A stretch of DNA of 9,222 nucleotides, taken from Chloroflexota bacterium (GTDB lineage: Bacteria; Chloroflexota; Dehalococcoidia; GIF9; UBA5620). The notes beneath the pieces are model-generated. The model was not told where the DNA came from. It did not search any database and saw only the letters and a list, made by a program, of their open reading frames with translations. Each line of letters begins with the position of its first letter. Within the stretch, counting starts at the first letter, position 1. The DNA is taken from assembly GCA_026389735.1 (NCBI GenBank), contig JAPLHH010000137.1:1-9222 (forward strand), written 5' to 3'. Position numbers and translations under genes: made by a program. Shown here piece after piece: positions 1 through 8,200 of this stretch.

Positions 1-1834
1 GCTTTCGCCGCACTGCCTCAGTTAATTGCCCTCCCTCGTCATAGCCTACGTATCCCGGAGGAGCACCAACCAGCCGAGCCACAGTATGTCGCTCCATAAA
101 TTCGGACATATCGAGACGTATCATGGCATCTTCACTACCAAACATAAACTCGGCTAGAGCCCTTACCAGCTCAGTTTTACCCACCCCTGTTGGCCCAAGG
201 AAGATAAGGCTACCAATCGGGTGACGAGGCTCCTTTAAGCCGGCTCGGGCACGTCTCACCGCCTTGGACACGACATTTATAGCCTCGTCTTGGCCAACAA
301 TGCGGCGGTGCAAAGCCTCCTCCATTTGCAGCAGGCGACTGGACTCATCGGTAGTCAAGCGCACTACAGGGACTCCAGTCCACATACTGACCACCTCGGC
401 GATATCTTCCTCGGTCACAACTGGCTTCTCCTGCTGCTGCTCTGCCTGCCACTTTTGCTCCAGGTTATTGATTTTGTCCACCAACTGAACTTCCCGATCG
501 CGCAGCTCGGCAGCATGCTCATACTCTTTAGATGAAATGGCCGTGTCTTTATCCTTGCGCACAGCCTCCAGAGCACGCCTGGCTTCAGTCAAACCGATAG
601 GTACCCCACCTCGCATAATACGCACTCGAGATGAAGCCTCATCCATTAAATCAATAGCCTTATCGGGCAAGAATCGGTCTGGTATATATTTAGCGGCTAA
701 GGAGACCGCAGCCTGCAAAGCTTCATCGCTTATAGTTAACTTGTGATGCTCTTCATAACGCGCCTTAATGCCTCGCAGTATATCCAGAGTCTGCTCCACA
801 GTCGGCTCAGCCACCATTACCGGCTGAAAACGACGCTCTAACGCAGCATCTTTCTCAATATACTTGCGGTAATCATCCAAGGTGGTGGCGCCAATACACT
901 GGAGTTCACCTCGGGAAAGCGACGGTTTCAAGATATTGGAGGCATCAACAGCACCCTCAGCAGCACCCGCACCAACTATGGTATGCAGCTCATCCACAAA
1001 AATCACACAATTGCCAGCGCTTTTTATCTCGTCGATTACCTTCTTCAGCCTTTCTTCAAATTCACCGCGATATTTTGTGCCAGCTACCAACGAGCCTATA
1101 TCAAGAGTCAAGAGTCGCTTGCCCTGTAACGTCTCAGGAACTTCACCTGCCACAATTCGATGTGCCAAGCCTTCAACGATCGCCGTTTTGCCGACACCTG
1201 GTTCACCTATAAGCGCCGGGTTGTTTTTCGTGCGACGGCTTAGTATTTGGATAACCCGCTCAATCTCCTTGTTTCGGTTAATAACAGGATCAAGCTTTCC
1301 GGCTCGAGCCGCACCAGTTAGATCGATTCCAAGCTGGTCTAAGACCGGTGTCCGAGCAGTACCTCGAGCTACAGCACGGGGTTGAGATGCTCCTTGGCTT
1401 AGAATACTTTTTATCTCAGCCTGAGCTTTCTCGAAGGTGACACCAAAGCTCTCCAAAACACCAACAGCTGCACCATCACGATCACGCAGAAGACCTAACA
1501 GGAGATGCTCAGTGCCTATATAGTTATGGTTCAAGCGGCGAGCCTCGTCAACCGCAAGCTCAATGACCCTCTTTGCTCTGGGAGTAAGCCCAACCTCGCC
1601 GATTGCAGACCTCTCCCCCCGCCCCACCACGAACTCCACAGCAGCTCGTATTTTATTCGGGAGCACACCCAAGTTACCTAAGACTTTACTAGCTACACTT
1701 TCCTCTTCAGCTATAAGACCCAGTAATATATGCTCAGTATCAATGTAATTGTGTCCGAAACGCTGCGCTTCTTCTTGGGCATGGGTTAGGGCTCGACGAG
1801 CTCTCTCTGAGAATTTTTCAAACCTGCTGGCCAT
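1..1834 (-). CDS. clpC: ClpC-type AAA+ unfoldase, ATPase subunit of Clp protease (partial, C-terminus off the left edge)
   Basis: Hexameric ATP-driven unfoldase that feeds damaged or regulatory proteins to the ClpP peptidase in the cytoplasm. About 611 codons are visible of a family usually near 810-830 residues. Translation from the ATG at 1834 gives a double Clp-N repeat (about residues 5-145, each with a TEHxLLGL motif), then the first AAA+ module with Walker A GEPGVGKT (210-217), pore loop KYRGEFEER (254-262) and Walker B VIFVDELH (277-284). A UVR-like segment ([14 protein letters not shown], about 432-446) in the middle domain marks it as ClpC rather than ClpB. The second AAA+ module opens with GPTGVGKT (547-554) and reaches the [14 protein letters not shown] loop before the edge. 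AAGGA at 1840-1844, five bases before the ATG, supports the start. The frame is intact. The ClpP-docking loop would lie beyond the window and cannot be checked. Confidence 0.96.
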   Translation of the reverse strand, partial: MASRFEKFSERARRALTHAQEEAQRFGHNYIDTEHILLGLIAEEESVASKVLGNLGVLPNKIRAAVEFVVGRGERSAIGEVGLTPRAKRVIELAVDEARRLNHNYIGTEHLLLGLLRDRDGAAVGVLESFGVTFEKAQAEIKSILSQGASQPRAVARGTARTPVLDQLGIDLTGAARAGKLDPVINRNKEIERVIQILSRRTKNNPALIGEPGVGKTAIVEGLAHRIVAGEVPETLQGKRLLTLDIGSLVAGTKYRGEFEERLKKVIDEIKSAGNCVIFVDELHTIVGAGAAEGAVDASNILKPSLSRGELQCIGATTLDDYRKYIEKDAALERRFQPVMVAEPTVEQTLDILRGIKARYEEHHKLTISDEALQAAVSLAAKYIPDRFLPDKAIDLMDEASSRVRIMRGGVPIGLTEARRALEAVRKDKDTAISSKEYEHAAELRDREVQLVDKINNLEQKWQAEQQQEKPVVTEEDIAEVVSMWTGVPVVRLTTDESSRLLQMEEALHRRIVGQDEAINVVSKAVRRARAGLKEPRHPIGSLIFLGPTGVGKTELVRALAEFMFGSEDAMIRLDMSEFMERHTVARLVGAPPGYVGYDEGGQLTEAVRRK

Positions 1835-1891
1835 ATTCGTCCTTGTCCTTTATATCTCTTGCTGGTCGCTCAACCGACACCGCTAACTAAA

Positions 1892-1920
1892 ATTATAAGG
1901 CGTTTGGTTTAACGTGTCAA
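1892..1920 (-). promoter_or_regulatory. Consensus sigma-70-type promoter of clpC
   Basis: On the minus strand there is TTGACA (1915-1920), a 17-base spacer and TATAAT (1892-1897). Both hexamers match the housekeeping consensus exactly. The predicted transcript start is near 1885, leaving a leader of about 50 nt before the clpC ATG at 1834. I see no CIRCE element (TTAGCACTC-N9-GAGTGCTAA) and no CtsR-type heptad repeat around it, so strong housekeeping transcription is inferred rather than classical heat-shock repression. Confidence 0.85.
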
Positions 1921-1982
1921 AGCTTCTTGATATTTGGGGTACTGTGTTTTGCATAAAGAAGAGCTAACTTCAAAGGGCTTAG

Positions 1983-1988
1983 AAAAAA
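1983..1988 (-). terminator. T-run directly after 5S rRNA (possible termination site)
   Basis: Six consecutive T residues follow the last base of the 5S gene immediately in its direction of transcription. The closing helix I strand (CCAGAGG) precedes them, so the folded 5S end plus the U-tract could act like an intrinsic terminator. No separate GC-rich hairpin is seen between the 5S and the clpC promoter; the nearest dyad is a 4-bp GAAG/CTTC stem. Termination here is inferred, and read-through into clpC is possible. Confidence 0.35.
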
Positions 1989-2108
1989 CCTCTGGCAGTG
2001 GCATATTTTCCCAAGGAGTTGCCCCCCTAGTATCGTCTGCGCTGAGGCGTTTCACTTCCGTGTTCGGGATGAGAACGGGTGGTTCCACCTCGCTCTAACC
2101 ACCAGAGG
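1989..2108 (-). rRNA. rrf: 5S ribosomal RNA, complete, solitary
   Basis: Read on the minus strand, the 120-nt sequence begins CCTCTGGTGG and ends CACTGCCAGAGG. The first seven bases (CCTCTGG) pair perfectly with the last seven (CCAGAGG) to form helix I. The interior carries the conserved 5S segment ATCCCGAACACGGAAGTGAA typical of loop B and helix III, and the usual GATACTAGGG stretch before helix IV. The RNA sits in the central protuberance of the large ribosomal subunit. No 23S gene lies upstream: only 124 bases separate it from the divergent padR gene, and that gap holds a promoter for the 5S itself. The gene is therefore not the tail of a standard rRNA operon here. Mature ends are set by helix I and could shift by one or two bases. 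Confidence 0.95.
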
Positions 2109-2124
2109 ATGAAAGCCTACTGAT

Positions 2125-2153
2125 AATATACAGCTAAAAGTCTTTTTTGTCAA
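2125..2153 (-). promoter_or_regulatory. Promoter of the 5S rRNA gene
   Basis: The minus strand shows TTGACA (2148-2153), a 17-base spacer and TATATT (2125-2130). The -35 is exact and the -10 differs from TATAAT at one position. The predicted start is near 2118, about ten bases ahead of the mature 5S end at 2108, which leaves only a short leader to trim. This explains how a 5S gene lacking an upstream 23S is transcribed. Confidence 0.8.
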
Positions 2154-2167
2154 ATAAAGCTACCGAC

Positions 2168-2196
2168 TTGACGATAACATCTGCCAATGCTATTCT
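2168..2196 (+). promoter_or_regulatory. Promoter of the padR-like operon, divergent from the 5S promoter
   Basis: The plus strand shows TTGACG (2168-2173), a 17-base spacer and TATTCT (2191-2196). The predicted start is near 2203, giving a leader of about 30 nt that contains GAGG (2222-2225), seven bases before the ATG at 2233. Its -35 lies 14 bp from the -35 of the 5S promoter on the other strand. PadR proteins commonly repress their own promoter, so an operator probably lies in or near this stretch. I could not identify a clear ATGT-N8-ACAT type site. Confidence 0.65.
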
Positions 2197-2232
2197 TAAA
2201 ACTAAACCTGATTCTTTAAGCGAGGTATAGAC

Positions 2233-2568
2233 ATGAATTACGAACGTGAATTACTCAAAGGCAACACAGATTCTTTGCTCCTGTGCCTGATTAATCACCA
2301 GCCAATGTATGGCTACCGGATCATAAAAGAACTAGGAAAAAGAAGCAATGGCTACTTTCAATTCAAGGAAGGCACTCTCTATCCAGCGCTCCACCGCCTG
2401 GAAAAAGCCGGGCTTGTTCAGGGTAAATGGCAGCAACTGCCGGGCGGCCAAGAAAGGCGCTACTATTACATAACACAAAAGGGACAAAAAGCTCTGGCTG
2501 AAAGACTAACTGTCTGGCAAGACTTCGCTACAGCCGTGGCTTTAATTATGCAACCAGCAACCAGTTAA
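2233..2568 (+). CDS. PadR-family winged-helix transcriptional regulator
   Basis: A 111-residue protein with the full PadR N-terminal fold and almost no C-terminal dimer extension, as in the short PadR-s1 type. The helix-turn-helix starts with LLLCLINHQPMYGYRIIKEL (16-34). The signature recognition helix GTLYPALHRLEKAGLV lies at 47-62 and the beta-wing RRYYYITQKGQKAL at 75-88. PadR proteins bind DNA as dimers and usually repress their own operon and nearby transporter or membrane-protein genes, sometimes in response to small lipophilic molecules. The stop codon is five bases before the next gene, a membrane protein with a HAAS-like domain, a pairing common in Gram-positive-type genomes. The start is backed by GAGG seven bases upstream. 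The effector is unknown. Confidence 0.92.
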   Translation: MNYERELLKGNTDSLLLCLINHQPMYGYRIIKELGKRSNGYFQFKEGTLYPALHRLEKAGLVQGKWQQLPGGQERRYYYITQKGQKALAERLTVWQDFATAVALIMQPATS

Positions 2569-2573
2569 AAGCA

Positions 2574-3500
2574 ATGCCGACTAAGTTAAACTATACAGAT
2601 AGTCTCAAAGACTATCTAAGGCTCGATCCCACAATCGAAAGCAATGTGGTGCGGGAGCTTAATGCACACCTTGAGGACAAAAGCCACGAATTATTAGAAT
2701 CCGGGCTCTCCGAAAAAGAAGCCACTGCAACTGCGGCAAAGCTTTTAGGTTCTCCACGAATCGTTGCTAAACAAATGTACGAGGTATATAGCCAGGGTAG
2801 TTGGCGTCAAGCTCTTTTCGCTGCCCTGCCCCATCTTTTAGTTGCCGCACTCTTCGCTATGCATTGCTGGCAAAATACCTTTTGGCTAGTTGGAATGTTA
2901 GGTGCAATTACTGGCTCTGTAATTTATGGTTGGTGTCACGGTAAGCCAGCTTGGTTATTCCCCTGGCTGGGTTATTGCCTAATTCCGGTAATAGCTGTTG
3001 GCATCCTATTGATATATTTACCTGGCGGCTGGGCTTGGTTCGCTGCCACTGCTTACATTCCCTTAGCTCTACTCGTCATATTCTCCGTAACCAAGCCAAC
3101 TATCAAAAAAGACTGGCTGTTTGCCTCATTAATGCTGCTTCCTATCCCTATAGTGCTAGGTTGGATGCTAGCGCTAGAATTAGAAGATAAACTTATATGG
3201 CAAGAGCAACTTTATGAGTTCGCCTCTCTGATTGCTTTGAGCTTTGCAGTGTTGGCGCTAACCGTAGCCACTTTCATCCGCATCAGACAGCGTTGGGCCA
3301 AAGTCGGAGCTCTATTAACCCTGGAAGTGCTGACCCTGATAATAATAGGCCTGGGTGGCAAGAGTGCTATTGGCTTCGGCGGATGGCTAATCCTCGCGTT
3401 ATTAGCCTTACTACTTCTTCTTGGTCCAGCACTGCTGGAACGAAAAATAAGAGAGGCTGACCGGAAACCACTAAAGCTATCCAATAAATCAACTCGCTGA
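2574..3500 (+). CDS. HAAS-domain (permease-prefix-like) polytopic membrane protein, function unknown
   Basis: A 308-residue protein in two parts. Residues about 7-75 form a soluble helical domain (YLRLDPTIESNVVRELNAHL, then the LLGSPRIVAKQMYEVY region) resembling the HAAS / permease-prefix domain found in proteins encoded beside PadR regulators. The rest is hydrophobic with about eight predicted membrane helices (roughly 79-97, 102-120, 126-148, 153-173, 181-201, 215-236, 241-261 and 268-287) and a basic cytoplasmic tail (LERKIREADRKPLKLSNKS). No nucleotide-binding or catalytic motif is visible, so I give no transport substrate. No convincing Shine-Dalgarno precedes the ATG. It starts five bases after the padR stop, so translational coupling with padR is inferred. 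The likely role is as partner or regulated output of the PadR switch at the cytoplasmic membrane. Confidence 0.75.
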   Translation: MPTKLNYTDSLKDYLRLDPTIESNVVRELNAHLEDKSHELLESGLSEKEATATAAKLLGSPRIVAKQMYEVYSQGSWRQALFAALPHLLVAALFAMHCWQNTFWLVGMLGAITGSVIYGWCHGKPAWLFPWLGYCLIPVIAVGILLIYLPGGWAWFAATAYIPLALLVIFSVTKPTIKKDWLFASLMLLPIPIVLGWMLALELEDKLIWQEQLYEFASLIALSFAVLALTVATFIRIRQRWAKVGALLTLEVLTLIIIGLGGKSAIGFGGWLILALLALLLLLGPALLERKIREADRKPLKLSNKSTR

Positions 3501-3550
3501 CTTTTATCGTTCAAACCGGCAAGGCGAAATTAAAAAGAAAAGAGCTATTT

Positions 3551-3991
3551 CTACCTCCAAATTCCACGCTTTGATTGTCTGGCTTCTTTTTCCATAGCTT
3601 CCAAATAAACCTGATATTTAACATCAGGCGGATAGGCTATAGCCCAGGCACAACCTTGCCTTACCATCTCGGCATTGACGAAGTCATCGCCAATATAAAC
3701 GTAGCGCAGTAATCTTCCATAGCTATCTTTATCTGAAATATCTCTCTCCAGCCTAACGTTCTTGCCCGCTACCAGCCCTTCATTTATCTGTTTCGCTTCC
3801 AAATAATAGAATTCACCGCTCTCAGGGGCATCGATGCCAATATAACGCACATGATAACCACCTTCAATAATAATAGTATCGCCATCGATAACTCTGGTCA
3901 CCGTAGTCGTGCCAGATGGCTTCTGGCAAGCTAATGACAGCAATGAAACGACCAAGAGGAGCAGGATGGCAGATCCGCTTCTAAAGCTCAT
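3551..3991 (-). CDS. Staphylococcal-nuclease-like (TNase) predicted lipoprotein
   Basis: A 146-residue protein with an N-terminal export signal: basic start (R4), hydrophobic stretch 8-21 and a lipobox-like SLSLAC ending at C22. The mature protein would be lipid-anchored outside the cytoplasmic membrane. The SNase (OB-fold) domain fills about residues 29-146. The calcium and catalytic residues of the family are all recognisable: D36 and D38 in VIDGDT, R49 in VRYIGID, D54, E57 in APES, and R93 in YGR. They match D19, D21, R35, D40, E43 and R87 of the S. aureus enzyme. The chain ends at the typical KRGIW motif. It is predicted to cleave DNA and RNA extracellularly using calcium, probably for nutrient or phosphate scavenging. 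It lies 69 bases downstream of ruvB on the same strand, so cotranscription is possible. The lipobox has S at -3, which is less usual, so simple secretion is an alternative. Confidence 0.88.
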   Translation of the reverse strand: MSFRSGSAILLLLVVSLLSLACQKPSGTTTVTRVIDGDTIIIEGGYHVRYIGIDAPESGEFYYLEAKQINEGLVAGKNVRLERDISDKDSYGRLLRYVYIGDDFVNAEMVRQGCAWAIAYPPDVKYQVYLEAMEKEARQSKRGIWR

Positions 3992-4060
3992 TTTGCTTTA
4001 AGTCCAACGGCTCTTTTATACTGCTGACCAGCAACAGGAAGGGAAAATACCTAGTAACCT

Positions 4061-5101
4061 TTACCAAAGGCTTGACTGAGACGACTGCCCCTTCTTATAA
4101 GCAACTCCCAGGTGTTCGCAGGCAAGCCTGGTGGCTACTCTACCGCGAGGTTTCCTCTCTAGGAATCCTAATTGAAGAAGATATGGTTCGTAAACATCCA
4201 TTATAGTATCTGCTTCCTCACTGATAGAAGCAGCAATAGTTTCCAGTCCGACTGGCCCACCATCGAATTTTTCAATTATAGTGCGCAGAACCTTGTGGTC
4301 TATCTCATCCAAACCAATACGATCTATCTCTAATTTGGAAAGTGCTTCAATGGCAACAGATTCGGTAATCACCCCATTCGCCATTACTTGAGCATAGTCA
4401 CGTACTCGTTTGAGAATCCTATTAGCTACTCGTGGTGTCCCTCGAGCTCGACAGGCAATTTGACTGACGCCGGGCTCGTCTATATCTATCTTGAGGATAC
4501 TTGCTGAACGTCTTAAGATCTCCCTTATAGCCGGTTCATCATAGAAATCAAGGCGATAAACAGCACCGAATCTGTCCCTCAGAGGCGGGCTCATCAAGGC
4601 ATAGCGTGTGGTAGCTCCAATCAAGGTAAAACGAGGTAGACTTAAGCGTAAACTCCTGGCACCTGGCCCCTTACCAAGAATTATATCTATGGCAAAATCT
4701 TCCATTGCCGGATAAAGTATTTCTTCTACCGGGCGGCTGAGTCGGTGAATCTCGTCAATAAAAAAACCATCGTTTTTTTGCAGATTAGTCAGGACAGCTG
4801 CCAAATCTCCGGGACGCTCTATAGCTGGCCCCGAGCTAACTCTGATATTGACTCCCATTTCAGCAGCGATAATGTAGGCTAATGTAGTCTTTCCTAAACC
4901 GGGTGGCCCATAAAGAAGAATATGGTCTAAAGGTTCTCCGCGTTTCTGAGCAGCTGCAATAGCTATCTCGAGGTTACCCTTAACCTTCCCCTGTCCGATA
5001 AAATCACTCAGACGTCTGGGGCGAAGATTAGTGTCCAGTGAAACATCATCAGCGCTGGGCTTACCTGATATTATCCGTGTCTTTACTTCCTTTTCTCTCA
5101 T
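4061..5101 (-). CDS. ruvB: Holliday junction branch-migration ATPase RuvB
   Basis: AAA+ motor that works with RuvA to drive branch migration of Holliday junctions in recombination and repair. At 346 residues it has full family length. Visible motifs are the N-terminal [12 protein letters not shown] segment (26-37), Walker A GPPGLGKT (65-72), Walker B with DEIH (115-118), sensor 1 GATTR (161-165) and the arginine finger in PLRDRFG (R174). The sensor 2 region reads [17 protein letters not shown]. The C-terminal winged helix ends with [21 protein letters not shown], the usual RuvB finish. ruvA and ruvC are not beside it: rpoC lies upstream and a secreted nuclease gene downstream. No good Shine-Dalgarno precedes the ATG (only a GAG). 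The preceding extended -10 promoter and conserved N-terminus still support this start. Confidence 0.97.
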   Translation of the reverse strand: MREKEVKTRIISGKPSADDVSLDTNLRPRRLSDFIGQGKVKGNLEIAIAAAQKRGEPLDHILLYGPPGLGKTTLAYIIAAEMGVNIRVSSGPAIERPGDLAAVLTNLQKNDGFFIDEIHRLSRPVEEILYPAMEDFAIDIILGKGPGARSLRLSLPRFTLIGATTRYALMSPPLRDRFGAVYRLDFYDEPAIREILRRSASILKIDIDEPGVSQIACRARGTPRVANRILKRVRDYAQVMANGVITESVAIEALSKLEIDRIGLDEIDHKVLRTIIEKFDGGPVGLETIAASISEEADTIMDVYEPYLLQLGFLERKPRGRVATRLACEHLGVAYKKGQSSQSSLW

Positions 5102-5132
5102 TGCTCAGGAAGTCAACCAAGACTTATTTGCA

Positions 5133-5141
5133 ATTATATCA
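5133..5141 (-). promoter_or_regulatory. Extended -10 promoter of ruvB
   Basis: The minus strand reads TGATATAAT: a perfect TATAAT (5133-5138) preceded by the TGn extension (5139-5141). No good -35 hexamer sits at 16-18 bases, and extended -10 promoters often do without one. The start would be near 5126, giving a leader of about 25 nt for the ruvB message. It lies just past the rpoC terminator, so ruvB is independently transcribed. No clear SOS (LexA) box was seen. Confidence 0.6.
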
Positions 5142-5188
5142 CATCAAGTATCAGCAAACTAAAGCCAATAGAAACGGGCGATTAATAG

Positions 5189-5218
5189 AAAAATCCTCGC
5201 TTGATGGCGAGGATTTTT
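5189..5218 (-). terminator. Strong intrinsic terminator after rpoC (symmetrical)
   Basis: A perfect 12-bp inverted repeat (AAAAATCCTCGC and GCGAGGATTTTT) surrounds a 6-base loop. On the minus strand the GC-rich core stem (TCCTCGC/GCGAGGA) is followed by TTTTT, the classic Rho-independent design. It lies about 46 bases past the rpoC stop, so it most likely ends the rpoB-rpoC transcript. The A/T flanks make it functional in either direction in principle, but no plus-strand gene approaches it. Confidence 0.92.
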
Positions 5219-5264
5219 GAAACCGCAAGTTCTAACTTAATATAAATTATCCCTAGCCTCTAGC

Positions 5265-8200
5265 TCAGGTGAGCAGCTTTTCCTCCGGCACCACTGAAAC
5301 ATCGACTTGTGGAGCTACTGCTTCACCTTCCTCAGCCGTGGGTAAAGCCTGAGATGGAATAAGTTTACCGATAATTACGTTTTCCTTTAGCCCGAGAAGC
5401 CTATCTGTTCTCCCCCAAATTGCCGCTTCAGTAAGCACTCTCGTAGTTTCTTGGAAAGACGCAGCAGCTAACCAACTACTTGTACTTAACGAAGCACGAG
5501 TAATCCCGAGGAGAACAGTTTGAGCGGTAGCTGGTTCACCCCCTTCAGCCAAAACCTTAGCATTTATACTCTCGTACTCAAAGCGATCGACCAGGTCTCC
5601 GGAAAGAAGCTCGGTGTCACCCGGGGATTCGACACGCACTCGTCTAAGCATCTGGCGGGCAATAATTTCGATATGTTTATCATTAATGCTTACGCCCTGC
5701 GAGCGATAGACCTTTTGCACCCCTTCAACCAAATACTGCTGCACTGCTTCCCTCCCCATAATACGTAGAATATCCTGTGGATCAACAGCACCATCAATTA
5801 ACTGGTCTCCAGCTTTCACCCTACCGCCTGATTTAATACGAATGTAGCTTCCGGAGGGAATTATATACTCTCGCTCTTCCACCTCTTCATATTTGATATA
5901 GAGGTGACCATCCTCAACAACTACATTACCAGCAACTCTAGCTATCACCGGATGCTCTTCAATAACTGCTGGTTTCTTGCTTTTGGTTGGTTTTTTAGAC
6001 AACTTAGGTGCTAGAGTAGCAAGGCTTGTTCCGGCCTCGACCCGCTGCCCATTACTTACAACCACCTCCGCTCCCGATGGCAACGTATATTCATCTAAAT
6101 ATGATTCAGAACTGGTGACTCTGATTTTCCGCACATCTTGAGTCTCAATTACCTCTGCAATACCATCTATTTCAGAAAGAACAGCCAATCCTTTTGGCAC
6201 CCTGGCTTCAAACAGTTCCTCTACCCGTGGTAAACCACTGGTAATATCAGCCCCAACTACACCTCCTGTATGGAAGGTGCGCAATGTAAGCTGAGTGCCC
6301 GGCTCCCCAATACTTTGGGCGGCAATAATGCCTACTGCAGTGCCAGTTTCCACTAGCCCTATTCTGGCAAGATCGCGTCCGTAGCAGTATTGGCAGATAC
6401 CACGGCGGGAATGGCAACTAAGCGGTGACCTCACATATACTTGGTTAATACCAGCCTCGGTAATTCGTTTTGCCTTTTCCTCGTCAATTTCCTCATTCCT
6501 GCGTACAATAATCTCACCCGTACCCGAATCAGTAATATCAGCTGCAGCTAAACGCCCGACTAACCGCTCACTGAAGGGAGCTAACAATTCTTTCTCAGTT
6601 TTCTCAAATAGCCAAATACCCTCTTCAGTACCACAATCTTCTTCGAATATGATCAAATCTTGAGCCACATCAACAAGGCGGCGGGTAAGATAACCAGCAT
6701 CTGAAGTCCTCAAAGCAGTGTCAGCCAATCCTTTGCGAGCCCCGTGAGTTGATATAAAATACTCCATCACCGAGAGCCCTTCACGAAAGCTTGACTTAAT
6801 AGGGAATTCGATTATCCTTCCTGCAGGATCAGTCATTAAACCTCGCATACCAGCCATTTGCCTGATTTGCGAAATATTTCCTTTCGCCCCTGAGGTTGCC
6901 ATCATATATATACCGCCATAGCGGTCCAAGGATTGGGAGATGGTTTCTGTGATTTTATCCGTAGTCTCTGTCCAGACTTGAATTGCACTGCTGTAGCGCT
7001 CATCCTCGGTTATCAGCCCTCGGTTAAACTGGCTTTCGATAACAGCTATTTTCTCATCACCCTCTTCAAGAAGCTTTGCTTTATTCCGAGGTACCTCGAT
7101 GTCCTTCGCAGCAATGGTGGTGCCCGATTTAGTAGCATATTCGAAGCCGAGCTGCTTAAGATTGTCAAGCATAGTGACGGTGGGGGCACTTCCCAACAAA
7201 CGATAGCAGTCTAACACCAAGCGCTTCAAAGTAGCTTTGTCTATTACTTGATTATAGAATCTGAATTCAGGAGGTAAAACCTCATTGAACAAAATTCGAC
7301 CAACACTGGTCTTTAATCTCTGTCCATCTCCATCTTTGCTTCTTGCCTCTATTTCAGCATCAAAGCTGACAATTCCTAATTCATAGGCCAGATTAGCTTC
7401 TTCAAAATCGCAAAAAACCATCCCCTCGCCCTTAGCCCCAGGTCTAGTATTGGTGAGATAATAACAACCCAGAACCATATCCAAAGTTGGCGTCATTGCC
7501 GGCTCGCCGCAACTCGGCAGCAACATGTTATAGATGCTAAGCATCCTATCTCTAGCCTCTTTCACTGCCGCCCGAGAAAGGGGCACATGAACCGCCATCT
7601 GGTCACCATCAAAATCAGCATTAAAGGCAGCACAAACTAAAGGATGGATCTGGATAGCACTGCCATCAATAAGCACGGGCTCAAAAGCTTGGACACTCAA
7701 TCTATGCAATGTTGGAGCTCGGTTAAGCAACACCGGGTGCTCTTTAACCACTTCTGCCAGAATATCCCACACCTCGGGTCTAGCTTTCTCCACTTGTCTT
7801 CGAGCACTCTTGATATTATGAGCATAGCCTTGCTCGATCAACTGACGCATAATAAAAGGCTTGAACAACTCCAAGGCCATGCGCTTGGGCAAACCACATT
7901 GATGGAGTTTTAAATCAGGGCCAACAACGATAACTGAACGACCACTATAGTCTACTCGTTTACCCAAAAGGTTCTGGCGAAAACGACCCTGTTTACCTCG
8001 AAGCATGTCAGACAGCGATTTTAATTTATGAGTGCCGCTCATTATCGGCACTCGTCCCTTTCGCCCGCTGTCAATAAGTGCATCCACGGCCTCTTGAAGC
8101 ATACGCTTTTCATTGCGAATGATAATTTCTGGAGCCCCTAAATCAATCAGTCGCCTGAGACGATTATTGCGATTGATTACACGTCGGTAAAGATCATTAA

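Noticed and set aside
882..1385. Long plus-strand open frame of 167 codons opposite clpC
   Set aside because: It lies wholly antisense to well-conserved ClpC coding sequence, is rich in Ser/Pro/Arg as reverse-frame translations are, and has no recognisable domain.
1861..1884. GTCG/CGAC dyad in the clpC leader, considered as a riboswitch or attenuator
   Set aside because: Only a 4-bp stem with a 6-base loop; no known riboswitch core and no alternative terminator.
3212..3514. Minus-strand open frame of 100 codons opposite the HAAS membrane protein
   Set aside because: It is antisense to a hydrophobic coding region, has a Ser/Arg-rich composition typical of a shadow, and has no supporting family motif.
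4021..4037. CTGCTG/CAGCA dyad between ruvB and the nuclease gene, considered as a terminator
   Set aside because: The stem is only about four to six pairs with a very tight loop and no T-run, so there is no basis for termination.
5038..5220. Plus-strand 60-codon frame across the ruvB start and the rpoC terminator
   Set aside because: It overlaps the ruvB N-terminus, its promoter and the terminator stem; those explain the sequence better.
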